This document shows, one piece after another, positions 1 through 8,713 of a DNA stretch of 64,000 nucleotides. The DNA is from Arthrobacter sp. 135MFCol5.1. Lineage in GTDB: Bacteria > Actinomycetota > Actinomycetes > Actinomycetales > Micrococcaceae. The stretch lies in NCBI RefSeq assembly GCF_000374865.1, contig NZ_KB895453.1, positions 435,828-499,827 of the forward strand. The letters run 5' to 3'. Position 1 is the stretch's first letter, and each line of letters opens with the position of its first letter. The notes beneath the pieces were generated by a model. That model was not told the DNA's origin, did no database searches, and worked only from the letters and a program-made list of their open reading frames with translations. The position numbers and the translations under genes are program-made.

Positions 1-531
1 GAAGACTTCGGGGGCGGAGTCGCAGATCGCCTTGATGTGGTCGGGGTTGCCGGAGAAGTCGGGGATGAGCAGTTCCACGCCGGTGCCGGGGTTCAGTTCG
101 TGGATCTTGCGGACGGTTTCGGCGTAGAGCCAGACGCCTTCGTCTTCGAGGTCGTCGCGGGCCACACCGGTGACGGTGGCGTAGCGAAGTTGCATGGACT
201 GGACGGAGCGGGCCACCTTGGTGGGTTCGAACATGTCCACGGGGGAGGGTTTGCCGGTGTCGATCTGGCAGAAGTCGCAGCGGCGGGTGCATTCGGAACC
301 GCCGATCAGGAAGGTCGCTTCCTTGTCTTCCCAGCATTCGAAGATGTTCGGGCAGCCGGCCTCTTCACAGACGGTGTGCAGGCCTTCCTTTTTGACCAGG
401 TTCTTCAGCCCGACGAACTCCGGGCCCATCTGGACCTTGGCCTTGATCCATTCCGGCTTCCGCTCCACCGGAACGGCAGCATTGCGCTGCTCGATCCGCA
501 GCATCTTCCGGCCTTCAGGTGCCAATGTCAC
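1..531 (-). CDS. lipA: Lipoyl synthase LipA (N-terminal part, runs off the window)
   Basis: Radical-SAM enzyme that inserts two sulfurs into protein-bound octanoyl groups, finishing the lipoyl cofactor of 2-oxo acid dehydrogenases. The first 177 codons are present. Seen on the minus strand: the LipA-specific cysteine set C55, C60 and C66 in [12 protein letters not shown], and the radical-[11 protein letters not shown] motif (C81, C85, C88), which binds the second 4Fe-4S cluster. The GTG start at 531 overlaps the lipB stop codon (shared GTGA), so the two genes are translationally coupled in the order lipB-lipA. The C-terminal half lies beyond base 1. Identification is secure. Confidence 0.96.
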   Translation of the reverse strand, partial: MTLAPEGRKMLRIEQRNAAVPVERKPEWIKAKVQMGPEFVGLKNLVKKEGLHTVCEEAGCPNIFECWEDKEATFLIGGSECTRRCDFCQIDTGKPSPVDMFEPTKVARSVQSMQLRYATVTGVARDDLEDEGVWLYAETVRKIHELNPGTGVELLIPDFSGNPDHIKAICDSAPEVF

Positions 532-1196
532 AGTAGAGCTCCTTCAGGGCTCGAAACCAATGCTTCTTCGTGCTTGTGGAATTCCTCCACGAACCGGTCC
601 ACAATATGGGCCGGACGGATGTCCTGTCCTGTTTCCAAGGACATGGTGGTCACGCCTGCATCGGTGATGCCGCAGGCAATGATCTGGCCGTAGGGGGCGA
701 GATCGTTGCTGCAGTTGATGGCGATGCCGTGCATGGTGACGCCGTTCAAGACCCGGATGCCGATGGCGGCGATCTTGCGGTCGGGACCGTTGGCGTCCGC
801 CTTGATCCAGACGCCCGCGCGACCCTTGATGCGTTCCGCCTTGATGCCGTAGTCCGCCATGACCGTGATCATGATGTCTTCGAGGCGTTCCACGTAGTCG
901 CGGATGCCGGCACGGTTCTTCAGCTTCAGGATGGGGTAGGCCACCAGTTGCCCGGGGCCGTGCCAGGTGAGTTTGCCGCCGCGGTCCACCGCGACGACCG
1001 GCGTGCCGTCAAACGGCCGTTCGTGGTCCTCGGTGAGCTTGCCGGCCGTATAAACGGCTGCGTGCTCCAGGAGCAGGACTGTGCTGGGGGCAACTCCGGC
1101 GACAACCTTGTCATGGAGCTCGCGCTGGGCTTCCCAGCCTTCCATGTAGTCAACGAAGTCGGGGGCAAGACCCAGCTGTGAAAACTCAAGAGTCAT
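528..1196 (-). CDS. lipB: Octanoyl-ACP:protein N-octanoyltransferase LipB
   Basis: Moves octanoate from acyl carrier protein onto the lipoyl-domain lysine of E2 and GcvH proteins, the first step of lipoate assembly. The 222 residues match the family length. The [18 protein letters not shown] segment (around R72) is the family signature. C175 in ACGITDAG and K141 in RKIAAIGI are the expected catalytic pair. A -10-like TAAGCT (1204-1209, minus strand) ends seven bases before the ATG and there is no Shine-Dalgarno sequence, so the message may be leaderless. It is coupled to lipA, and its likely substrate, the E2 protein, is encoded about 7.5 kb away on the same strand. Confidence 0.96.
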   Translation of the reverse strand: MTLEFSQLGLAPDFVDYMEGWEAQRELHDKVVAGVAPSTVLLLEHAAVYTAGKLTEDHERPFDGTPVVAVDRGGKLTWHGPGQLVAYPILKLKNRAGIRDYVERLEDIMITVMADYGIKAERIKGRAGVWIKADANGPDRKIAAIGIRVLNGVTMHGIAINCSNDLAPYGQIIACGITDAGVTTMSLETGQDIRPAHIVDRFVEEFHKHEEALVSSPEGALL

Positions 1197-1203
1197 GGAA
1201 TCC

Positions 1204-1209
1204 AGCTTA
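1204..1209 (-). promoter_or_regulatory. Predicted -10 box of lipB (leaderless type)
   Basis: TAAGCT on the minus strand, seven bases before the lipB ATG. The spacing puts the transcription start at or next to the start codon. No clear -35 is visible. Confidence 0.45.
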
Positions 1210-1334
1210 GACCCCGAAGCCGTCCCGGCCCGGTTTAGTGTCCAAGCTCACCGGCGCGCACCCAATGTGACTGCAGCGGCCACGGCCTGTGGATAACTTC
1301 TGCAGCCCGCCCCGGATTCCGATAGACATGGAGC

Positions 1335-2990
1335 ATGGATGGTGCACAGGCTCCCGAAGTCCCGGGCTACGACGTCGGCCGGCTGCTTGGCCGCGGCGGC
1401 AGCGCGGATGTCTGGCTGGCCACGGAACAGCGCACGGGCAGGGACTTTGCGCTGAAGTGCTTCCGTGCCCCGGACGGCAGAGCCCGGGACGAGGCCATGC
1501 GGGAGGAGGAAGTGCGGAGGGAAATCCGCATCCTCAGTGTCTTGGACCACCCGCACCTCATCAGGGCCCACGATGCCGTGCGCGTCGCCGGGCCCGCGCC
1601 GGGGACGGCCCTGACCATGGACTTCGCCGCTGGCGGTTCGCTGGCGCAGTTGGTGGCATCCCGGGGCAGGCTCAGCGTGGGGGAAAGCGTCACCGTCCTG
1701 ACTCCCGTTGCGCAGGCCCTGGGATACCTGCACGCCCAAGGCTTCACGCACTCGGACGTGGCGCCCGGGAATATCCTGTTCACCGGGCAGGGGAAACCGA
1801 TGTTGTCCGACGTCGGTGTGGCCCGGATGCTCGGCGATCCTGGCCGGGCAGTGACGGCTGGAACCGGCGGCTTCGTTGACCCGTCGCCGGTTGATGCCGC
1901 CCGCGCGGGACTTCAGCCAGGACGCGATGTGTTCTCGCTGGCCGCGATTGGCTGGTTTTGCCTGACCGGTGAAGCGCCCGGCCGCACGCTGGACCGCCCG
2001 CCGCTGTCCTTGCTGGTTCCCGGTGTCCCGAAGGAGCTTGCCGCAGCCCTCGAACAAGGGTTGAACGAGGACCGCCGGCTGCGGCCTACTGCCATGGCGC
2101 TGGGTACTGCCGTCTTCCGCAGTGCGGAGGCGCTGCCTCTTGACCTCTCGGGTGCCGTCCATCCCACGGTCCTTCCGGAGCTGCTCACCCGCCGCAGTAT
2201 CCCGGCCGAAGCGAAGGGTTCCGCGCTGGGCACGAGACTCCGGAAAGTGCGGCGGCGGCTCTCGACCTTGCGGTGGCCGGGCCCGGCAGCGGGGGCCCGG
2301 ATCCGGCCCTTTCCTTCGCCCCAGGCCGAAGCAACGTCACATGGGAAGCATGCGGGCGCCCCTGCCGGGGTCCGGGCACTGCATATCCCGCGGCTGCCGG
2401 CCCGGCTCGCCTTGCCGGCAGTGGGCGTGGCGGCGGCTGGGATGTGGTGGCTGGCCGCTTCCGCCGGCGCCGGACCGTGGCTCGGCGACTCCGCTCCGGG
2501 CATGCCGTCCGCTGCCGGCGTTCCGCAAGGACCGGCCGCGCCAGGCCATGACGCCGGGCGTAGCCCCGTCGACGTGCTGGCCGAGGCCCGGCAGCAAGCT
2601 GCGGCTGCCGATCCTGCGGTGGCTGTTCGGGGGCTGGCCGCGCTGCGGGATCATGCCTTCAATACCGGGAGTGTGGATCTGCTGTCCGCCGTCAACGCGC
2701 CCGGATCGCCCGCCGCGGCCGCTGACCAGGACATTGCCGGGCCATTGGGTGCTTCCCGCCAGCGCCTCGACGGTTTCGCCACGATGGTCTCGGAGGTCAC
2801 GCCCGAATCCGGGTCGACGCAGGACCACGCCGTCGTGCGCTTGACCTCCGCCTCCTCGGGTTACCAGGCCGTGGGCCCGGAGAACGAGGTGCTGGCGACA
2901 GGGCCGGCCAGCCCGGCGCAGCGGCTCAGGCTGGTCCTGGTGTCCGTGGACGGCCGGTGGAAGATCAGCAACATCCTTTCGGGCGGCTGA
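1335..2990 (+). CDS. Membrane-anchored serine/threonine protein kinase
   Basis: Hanks-type kinase of 551 residues. It has a glycine-rich loop (GRGGSADVWLA, about 19-29), the ATP lysine in ALKCF (K41), a catalytic loop HSDVAPGN (D141) in place of the usual HRDLKPxN, and a metal-binding DVG (D159) in place of DFG. Key Lys and Asp residues are kept, so activity is plausible, but HSD means it is not an RD kinase controlled through an activation-loop phosphate contact. After the kinase domain (to about 260) comes a basic, Pro/Arg-rich linker, one hydrophobic segment (about 355-380) and an extracellular tail of about 170 residues that resembles no sensor I know (no PASTA repeats). It converges on the TIGR01777 gene. 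Substrates cannot be inferred. Confidence 0.88.
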   Translation: MDGAQAPEVPGYDVGRLLGRGGSADVWLATEQRTGRDFALKCFRAPDGRARDEAMREEEVRREIRILSVLDHPHLIRAHDAVRVAGPAPGTALTMDFAAGGSLAQLVASRGRLSVGESVTVLTPVAQALGYLHAQGFTHSDVAPGNILFTGQGKPMLSDVGVARMLGDPGRAVTAGTGGFVDPSPVDAARAGLQPGRDVFSLAAIGWFCLTGEAPGRTLDRPPLSLLVPGVPKELAAALEQGLNEDRRLRPTAMALGTAVFRSAEALPLDLSGAVHPTVLPELLTRRSIPAEAKGSALGTRLRKVRRRLSTLRWPGPAAGARIRPFPSPQAEATSHGKHAGAPAGVRALHIPRLPARLALPAVGVAAAGMWWLAASAGAGPWLGDSAPGMPSAAGVPQGPAAPGHDAGRSPVDVLAEARQQAAAADPAVAVRGLAALRDHAFNTGSVDLLSAVNAPGSPAAAADQDIAGPLGASRQRLDGFATMVSEVTPESGSTQDHAVVRLTSASSGYQAVGPENEVLATGPASPAQRLRLVLVSVDGRWKISNILSGG

Positions 2991-3031
2991 TGACGCGCCC
3001 GCGGGCAGGGCTGCCGCACCAGTGCCCCTGG

Positions 3032-3934
3032 TCAGCCGGCGTTGTCCTTCCCGACCACCCAGCGGGCTGCGGCGTCAAGGTTCCCGTGCTGCCACTGGAA
3101 GCCGGCAGCCGACAAAACTGCAGGCTCAATCCGCTGGCTGAACAACAGAAGCTCTTCAGCGAGCCCGGGCATCACGGTCCGCAGCACGGGCGCCGGAACC
3201 CGCAGCACGGCAGGCCGGTGCAGTGCGCGCGCCAGCGCCGCAACGATCGCATTGACGTCCGCCTGCCCGGGGGCCGCGACATTTACCGGCCCCGCCACCT
3301 GGGATTCGAGGAGGAACAGGAAGGCGGCCGAGACATCCGGAAGCGTCACCCACGGCCAGAACTGGCGGCCGTTTCCGAACGGGCCGCCCACGCCCAGCCG
3401 CAACAGGGGGAGCAGCTTGCCCAGTGCTCCGCCGGAACGGCTGAACACCACCCCGGTGCGGGGCGTCACGACGCGAACACCCTCGGGCGCCAGGTTGGCT
3501 TCGCGTTCCCACTCGATGCAGATCTGTGCCAACGTGCCTGAACCGGCAGGTGCGTCCTCGCGCAGGACCGTGTTGCCGGCGTCGCCGTAATAGCCTGACG
3601 CTGATTGGCTGATGAAGGTGGCAGGCGGGGTTTCAAGCTGCGCCATGGCCTGCACCAGGGTCCTGGTGGGTGCCAGCCGCGAACTGAACAGTTCCTCGAC
3701 CCTGCGCCGCGTCCAGGGCTTGTCGCCGATGCCGGCGCCGGCCAGGTTGACGACGGCGTCGGCGCCGGCAAGGGCGCCGGGGTCCAGGACGCCGGCCGCC
3801 GGATCCCACCTGATCTCTGATGCTCCCGCAGGTTGTCGGCGGACCAGTGTCACCACCGAGTGGCCGGCGTCGCGGAAGGCTGCGGACATGGAGGTGCCGA
3901 TGAGCCCGGAGGCGCCGGCCATGACGATGTGCAT
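3032..3934 (-). CDS. TIGR01777-family NAD(P)-dependent epimerase (DUF1731)
   Basis: Short-chain dehydrogenase/epimerase relative with an N-terminal Rossmann motif GASGLIGTSM, an internal SQSASGYYGD (Tyr of the YxxxK-like site) and a C-terminal DUF1731-like segment (PAPVLRTVMPGLAEELL). The family was once called SulA-like cell division inhibitors, but its reaction is not established. I chose the ATG at 3934 (MHIVMAGASG); a GTG at 3949 would add five residues. The gene commonly lies between the E2 gene and lipB in actinobacteria (for example Rv2216 in M. tuberculosis), and its position here fits that, with extra genes inserted between. Confidence 0.88.
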   Translation of the reverse strand: MHIVMAGASGLIGTSMSAAFRDAGHSVVTLVRRQPAGASEIRWDPAAGVLDPGALAGADAVVNLAGAGIGDKPWTRRRVEELFSSRLAPTRTLVQAMAQLETPPATFISQSASGYYGDAGNTVLREDAPAGSGTLAQICIEWEREANLAPEGVRVVTPRTGVVFSRSGGALGKLLPLLRLGVGGPFGNGRQFWPWVTLPDVSAAFLFLLESQVAGPVNVAAPGQADVNAIVAALARALHRPAVLRVPAPVLRTVMPGLAEELLLFSQRIEPAVLSAAGFQWQHGNLDAAARWVVGKDNAG

Positions 3935-3995
3935 GGTCCATCTCACCACGCCAGCGCGGCTCCGGCACCTCCCGCGGGGGCAGGCGGTGGTTGAC

Positions 3996-4001
3996 TATGA
4001 T
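3996..4001 (+). promoter_or_regulatory. Predicted -10 box of the tricorn gene (leaderless type)
   Basis: TATGAT lies exactly six bases before the ATG at 4008 and no Shine-Dalgarno is present, so transcription probably starts at the A of the start codon. It also decides the start: the reading frame is open for 132 more codons upstream, but those overlap the divergent epimerase gene. Confidence 0.6.
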
Positions 4002-4007
4002 CGAACG

Positions 4008-7000
4008 ATGACTTCCTCGAGCTACTTCCGTTTCCCGCATCTGCACGGCGACCTGGTCACATTCGTGGCCGAGGACGACGTCTGGATCGCGCCCCTGGAC
4101 GGCGGCCGGGCCTGGCGCGTCTCGTCCCTCCAATTACCCGCCCGCAACCCGCGGTTCACCCCGGACGGCAAGCGGCTGGTGTGGACGGTGGTGCAGGGCA
4201 CGGCGCCGGAGGTTGTCTCGGCACAGGTCGACGGCGGCGGATACCGGCAGCTCACCTACTTCGGGCACAGCAGCACCAGGGTCAAGGGGTTCACCGCCGG
4301 CGGTTCCGTGGTGGTCACCAGCGCATTCCGGCAGGCCGAAAGCCGGCACACCTACGCCTACAGTGTCCCGATGGACGGCGGGTGGGCGCAGGAACTGCCG
4401 TACGGCCCGGTTGAATCGGTTGCGTTCGGCCCCGAGGTGGGCGACGAACGTCCGGTGGTGCTGGGGACCGTGCTGTCCCGCGAACCGGCATGGTGGAAGC
4501 GGTACCGCGGCGGTACCGCCGGAAAGCTGTGGATCGACAACGACGGCAACGGCGAATTCGAACGGCTGCTGCCCGACCTGGACGGCAATCTCGCCGACCC
4601 CCTGTGGGTGGATGGCCGGATCGCCTTCCTCTCCGACCATGAGGGCTACGGCAACCTCTACTCGGTGCTGCCCAACGGACAGGACCTGCGCCGGCACACC
4701 GACCACCAGGACTTCTACGTCCGGCACGCCGCCACCGACGGCAAACGGGTCATCTTCGAATCCGCCGGTGAACTTTGGGTCTTGAGTGACCTCGAATCGG
4801 AGGCGGTCAAGCTGGAGATCTCCCTGGGCTCTGCCTCGCAGACCAGGCGTCCGGCCCTCCTCGACCCGGCAAAACACCTCGGCGCCGTGGCACCCGATAC
4901 CACCGGAGCCGCCAGCGCCGTCGAATCGCACGGAACCATCCACTGGGTGCGCCACAAGGACGGGCCCTCCCGCATCATCGAGGCAACCCCGGGTGTCCGC
5001 GGGCGCCTGCCCCGGCCTCTGGGCGACGGCCGCATCGCCTACATCGCCGACCACGACGGCGTCGAGGCGCTGCACATCAAGGACATCGCCGCACCTGTCC
5101 CGCACAGTGCCCAGCAGGCGACGGCACCGGGCCAGGAACCTACGGCGGACCACTCCGCCGACGCCGGACAAACGGGCACGGAGGGCCCCGAAACGCCCAA
5201 CCTGCCGCAACCGGTCCCGGCCTCCGGCGCCGCAGTCCTTGCGGGCGGAAACCAACATGTTCCCGCCGACGACGACCAGCAGGCAGACGTCGCCCCGCAG
5301 GACTCGACGGCCGCCACGGAAAACAGGGAGGACACGGCGCCCACCGGCATCACCGTCCCCACGCCGTCGCGGGCCAGTTCGCTCGAAGCCAGCCCGGACG
5401 GCCGGTGGATAGCACTGGGCACCTCGTTCGGCGACGTCCACGTGGCCGACACCCGAACCGGTAACCTCACGCGCGTTGCCAGCATCGGCGAAGGCAGCAT
5501 CTCCGAGCTGGCCTGGTCCGCCGACTCGCGCTGGCTGGCGTGGTCGGAACCGGTCACGTCCTTCGGCTCACGCAGCCGCCTGCGCCTGGCCACCGTGGAC
5601 CGCCTCGATGCCGATCCCGTGGAGGTCACTGACGGCCGTTTCCGCGACGCCTCGCCGTCGTTCACCCCTGACGGCAAGTTCCTGGCGTTCCTGTCCAACC
5701 GCAGCTTCGATCCGGTCTACGACGGGCACTCGTTCGACCTTTCCTTCCCCAGCCCCATCAAGCCCTACCTGGTGGCACTCGCAGCTGACACGCCGTCGCC
5801 CTTTGGCCCGTCGGTGGATCCCGCCGGCGAGGAGACCGCACCCGAAACCGTAAAGAACGGCGCGGACGCAAGTGAAGGGCAGCAGGACAGCACGGCAGCT
5901 GTCCACGTCGACCCGGAAGGCCTGGCGCACCGCGTCATCGGGGTTCCCGTACCCCAGGGCAACTACAGCTCACTGAAGGCCGTGGACGGCGGACTCCTGT
6001 GGCTCGACTCCGTCCTGGCCGGCGTGACCGGCGACGGCAAGGCCAGCCAGGAGGACAAGGACGCCCGCCCCAGCCTGGTCCGCTACGACGTCGCCCGCCG
6101 CAAGCAAGCCACGCTGGTGGACGCCGTTGACAGCTACCGCCTGTCCGGGGACCGCAGCAAGGTGGTCCTGGTCTCGGACAAGCAGGTCACTGCCGTTCCA
6201 TCCGATGCCAAGGCGGATGAGGAATCCGGCAAAGCCGTCAAAGTGGACCTGGGCAGGATCAGGGTCCTGCTGGACCCGCTTAGCGTCTGGGGACAGGCGT
6301 TCGATGAAGCCTGGCGCCTGCAGCGCGACTTCTTCTGGACCGAAGACATGGCCGGCCAGGACTGGGAATCCATCCGCGCCCGGTACCGTCCGCTGGTGGA
6401 CCGCCTCGGCTCGCACGATGACCTGGTTGACCTGCTGTGGGAGCTGCACGGCGAACTCGGCACATCCCACGCCTACGTGCGCCCGGCCGCAGTGACCGAG
6501 CGGGGCAGCCGCGGGCAGGGCCGCCTCGGCGCCGACCTCACCCACACACCGCAGGGCTGGGAGATCACCCGCATCCTGGCCGGTGAGTCCTCCGATCCGC
6601 TCGCCACGTCGCCGCTGACCCGGCCGGGTGTCAGCGCCAAGGCAGGGGACATCCTCCTTGCCATCGATGGTGTCCCCTTGTCACAGGCCGTCACCCCGGC
6701 CATGCAGCTGGTGGGTGCGGCCGGACGCGCAGTGGAGTTGACCCTGCTCAACGGCCCGGGACACGGCGGCGCTGCAGGGACCCAGCGGCGGGTCGCCGTC
6801 GTGCCTGTCAAGGACGAGGAACGGCTGCGGTACCAGGAATGGGTCGCCGGCAACCGGCGCACCGTCCGCGAGGCCTCGGACGGAACATTCGGCTACCTCC
6901 ACATTCCGGACATGATGGCCAACGGCTGGGCCCAGCTGCACCGGGACCTGGACACCGAAACCGCGCTGGACGGACTCATTGTCGATGTGCGCCGGAACCG

Positions 7001-7541
7001 TGGCGGACACACGTCCCAGCTGGTCGCTGAGCTGATCGGCCGCAAGGTCACCGGCTGGAGCATGCCGCGCGGGGAGAAGCCCCGGACGTATCCGCACCAC
7101 GCTCCGCGCGGGCCGGTGATCATTCTCGCCGACGAATTCGCGGGCTCGGACGGTGACATCATCACCCAGGTCTCCAAACTGCGGGGGATCGGGCCGGTCA
7201 TCGGAACGCGGACCTGGGGCGGCGTGGTGGGCATCGACAACCGCTTCTCCCTGGCCGACGGCACGGGAGTCACCCAGCCCAGGTACGCCACCTGGTTCGG
7301 CGGCGGTGTTGGGTGGAGCGTTGAAAACTACGGCGTGGACCCGGACATCGAAGTGACCTACCCACCGCACGCCTACGCCGCCGGCCGCGATCCCCAGCTT
7401 GAGTACGGCATCGGCGCGCTCAAGGAAATGATCCAGGAACTGCCCACCGACCGTCCGCCGGCCCGCTCCGGATACCGCCGCCTGAAGCCTGCGCCGCTGC
7501 CCGCCCGCCGGCAGGCCGGCCAGGCGGAGACGCCTGCCTAG
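4008..7541 (+). CDS. Tricorn-type S41 peptidase
   Basis: Homolog of tricorn protease, which trims peptides released by the proteasome in the cytoplasm. The 1177 residues fall into an N-terminal beta-propeller (about 1-310), a second propeller (to about 750), a helical C1 segment, a PDZ domain (about 845-940, with GDILLAIDGVPL) and the C2 protease fold. H821 in GTSHAYVRP and S1047 in EFAGSDGD match the catalytic His and Ser of the family. It has no signal peptide. A Pro/Ala/Gln/Asp-rich insert of about 90 residues (about 363-453) interrupts the start of the second propeller and looks disordered. PepA and a PAC2 protein lie nearby, but a functional link is only inferred. Confidence 0.93.
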   Translation: MTSSSYFRFPHLHGDLVTFVAEDDVWIAPLDGGRAWRVSSLQLPARNPRFTPDGKRLVWTVVQGTAPEVVSAQVDGGGYRQLTYFGHSSTRVKGFTAGGSVVVTSAFRQAESRHTYAYSVPMDGGWAQELPYGPVESVAFGPEVGDERPVVLGTVLSREPAWWKRYRGGTAGKLWIDNDGNGEFERLLPDLDGNLADPLWVDGRIAFLSDHEGYGNLYSVLPNGQDLRRHTDHQDFYVRHAATDGKRVIFESAGELWVLSDLESEAVKLEISLGSASQTRRPALLDPAKHLGAVAPDTTGAASAVESHGTIHWVRHKDGPSRIIEATPGVRGRLPRPLGDGRIAYIADHDGVEALHIKDIAAPVPHSAQQATAPGQEPTADHSADAGQTGTEGPETPNLPQPVPASGAAVLAGGNQHVPADDDQQADVAPQDSTAATENREDTAPTGITVPTPSRASSLEASPDGRWIALGTSFGDVHVADTRTGNLTRVASIGEGSISELAWSADSRWLAWSEPVTSFGSRSRLRLATVDRLDADPVEVTDGRFRDASPSFTPDGKFLAFLSNRSFDPVYDGHSFDLSFPSPIKPYLVALAADTPSPFGPSVDPAGEETAPETVKNGADASEGQQDSTAAVHVDPEGLAHRVIGVPVPQGNYSSLKAVDGGLLWLDSVLAGVTGDGKASQEDKDARPSLVRYDVARRKQATLVDAVDSYRLSGDRSKVVLVSDKQVTAVPSDAKADEESGKAVKVDLGRIRVLLDPLSVWGQAFDEAWRLQRDFFWTEDMAGQDWESIRARYRPLVDRLGSHDDLVDLLWELHGELGTSHAYVRPAAVTERGSRGQGRLGADLTHTPQGWEITRILAGESSDPLATSPLTRPGVSAKAGDILLAIDGVPLSQAVTPAMQLVGAAGRAVELTLLNGPGHGGAAGTQRRVAVVPVKDEERLRYQEWVAGNRRTVREASDGTFGYLHIPDMMANGWAQLHRDLDTETALDGLIVDVRRNRGGHTSQLVAELIGRKVTGWSMPRGEKPRTYPHHAPRGPVIILADEFAGSDGDIITQVSKLRGIGPVIGTRTWGGVVGIDNRFSLADGTGVTQPRYATWFGGGVGWSVENYGVDPDIEVTYPPHAYAAGRDPQLEYGIGALKEMIQELPTDRPPARSGYRRLKPAPLPARRQAGQAETPA

Positions 7542-7556
7542 GTTTTTCCGGGTAAA

Positions 7557-7604
7557 CCAAAAGGCCCTGCTCCGCCGGACATCCGGCGGGACAGGGCCTT
7601 TTTG
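7557..7604. terminator. Bidirectional intrinsic terminator
   Basis: Nested hairpin with AAGGCCCTG pairing with CAGGGCCTT around a CCGCCGGA/TCCGGCGG inner stem. It has A residues on the left and five T residues on the right, so it can end both the plus-strand tricorn gene and the minus-strand osmC gene. Confidence 0.9.
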
Positions 7605-7624
7605 GTGCTCTATGCCGGCAAGGC

Positions 7625-8053
7625 TTAGGCCTGAAGCGTGGCATCCAGGGTGATCTCGATCCCGGCGAGGGCCTGGGAGACCGGGCAGCCCTTCTTCGCG
7701 GCCTCGGCGATCCGCTGGAAGTCCTCCTCCGAAATGCCGGGGATGCGGGCATTCAGGGTCAGGTGGCTGCCCGTGATGCCGGTCCCCGGCTGGAAGCCGA
7801 CCTCGGACTTGGTGTTGACTTCCTCAGGCGTGAAGCCGGCCTGGCTCAGTTCGTGGCTGAACGCCATGGAGAAGCATGCCGAGTGGGCGGCGGCGATCAG
7901 CTCTTCCGGGCTGGTCTTTCCGCCGGCGGCCTCGGTGCGCGCCTTCCAGGTGACATCGAAGGTGCCAAGGCCGGAGCTGTCCAGGGTGGTGTTGCCCGAA
8001 CCCTCCGTCAGGCTTCCGGTCCATACAGTGTGCGCATTGCGTGTTGTCGCCAT
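7625..8053 (-). CDS. OsmC/Ohr-family peroxiredoxin
   Basis: Thiol peroxidase that reduces organic hydroperoxides. In OsmC/Ohr proteins the cysteines are re-reduced by lipoyl proteins and dihydrolipoamide dehydrogenase, which makes its place downstream of sucB and lpdA notable. The 142 residues carry the two reactive cysteines in SACFSMAF and KGCPVSQ. The sequence layout (WTGSLTEGSG...LIAAAHSACF) is closer to OsmC than to Ohr. The ATG at 8053 is preceded by GAGGAG, which decides it over an upstream in-frame TTG. Confidence 0.93.
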   Translation of the reverse strand: MATTRNAHTVWTGSLTEGSGNTTLDSSGLGTFDVTWKARTEAAGGKTSPEELIAAAHSACFSMAFSHELSQAGFTPEEVNTKSEVGFQPGTGITGSHLTLNARIPGISEEDFQRIAEAAKKGCPVSQALAGIEITLDATLQA

Positions 8054-8204
8054 GTCTCTCCTCAACGTCGGTTCGAATCCGGGCCGGCCACCCGCGGCCG
8101 GGCCCGCCGTTTCCCATCCTAGGGACCACGTCCGTCCGGTGCACGGGTTGTCCGCTCTCAGAGGATTATGACCGGACAGACGTTTACGGCCGGCTGGTGC
8201 GGGG

Positions 8205-8558
8205 CTACTGCCAGATGGTGGCGATGGCCACGTTCACCAGTGCCAGGCCGCCCACGCCGTGGGCCAGGCCGGTGGAGACAGGCTGCCCGTTCTTGACCTT
8301 GCGTGTTCCGATGACGGCCAGGACTGCCACGACGACGGCAATGACGAATTTGATGCCCAGCTTGGCGTAGTTCGGATCCTTGTCCGGGAGGAACGGCAGG
8401 ATGCCCATCATGGCAATGCCGGTGAGGAGCTGCAGGAACGCGCCATCGCGCTGGCGCGGGTGGACGGTGGGGGTCCGCATCGTGGCAATCCAGTAGCCTA
8501 CGATCATGGCGGCTCCCACGACGTGCAGGAAGACCAGGATGTTGAAGAGAATAGTCAT
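8205..8558 (-). CDS. Small four-helix membrane protein, function unknown
   Basis: 117 residues with four predicted transmembrane helices (about 4-22, 40-57, 67-86, 95-115). The first helix contains LHVVGAAMIVGYW, a histidine-in-helix arrangement reminiscent of CopD or other heme/copper-binding membrane proteins; no metal or heme role is shown. The predicted -10 (TAAGCT, 8565-8570) lies six bases before the ATG without a ribosome binding site. A palindrome like those upstream of cydA covers the predicted -35 position, which suggests control by the BlaI-type repressor encoded at 23.2 kb and a link to respiration. Orthologs appear limited to actinobacteria, from memory. Confidence 0.75.
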   Translation of the reverse strand: MTILFNILVFLHVVGAAMIVGYWIATMRTPTVHPRQRDGAFLQLLTGIAMMGILPFLPDKDPNYAKLGIKFVIAVVVAVLAVIGTRKVKNGQPVSTGLAHGVGGLALVNVAIATIWQ

Positions 8559-8564
8559 GGCACC

Positions 8565-8570
8565 AGCTTA
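8565..8570 (-). promoter_or_regulatory. Predicted -10 box of the small membrane protein gene
   Basis: TAAGCT on the minus strand with six bases to the ATG. A 17-base spacer would place the -35 at 8588-8593, inside the BlaI-like palindrome. Confidence 0.5.
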
Positions 8571-8579
8571 GCCAGTCAG

Positions 8580-8596
8580 TTCTACGGCCCGTAGCA
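8580..8596. promoter_or_regulatory. Candidate BlaI-type operator (distal copy)
   Basis: TTCTACGGCCCGTAGCA matches the TTCTAC-N5-GTAGAA palindrome seen three times upstream of cydA, with one mismatch in the right arm. It lies over the predicted -35 region of the 117-residue membrane protein gene, as expected for a repressor site. Confidence 0.5.
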
Positions 8597-8641
8597 AAGC
8601 CACGCCACGGCGGTCCCGGGAGCGGCTGCGTTGGTTAAACC

Positions 8642-8696
8642 GCGACGGCGGCGCCGGCCGCGGGCGGTTTCCCACCTGCGCCGGCACCGCCGTCGC
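8642..8696 (-). terminator. Hairpin after sucB
   Basis: A 17-base stem (GCGACGGCGGCGCCGGC with its complement, one mismatch) with a 21-base loop lies just past the sucB stop. Read on the minus strand it is followed by CGGTTTAACC, a short T run. Probably the terminator of the lpdA-sucB unit. Confidence 0.75.
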
Positions 8697-8713
8697 TGTC
8701 TTTGCTGCGGAGG

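Noticed and set aside
8066..8095. tRNA T-arm-like GGTTCGAATCC
   Set aside because: The T-stem does not pair properly and no acceptor, D or anticodon arm can be drawn around it; the flank is the osmC ribosome binding site.
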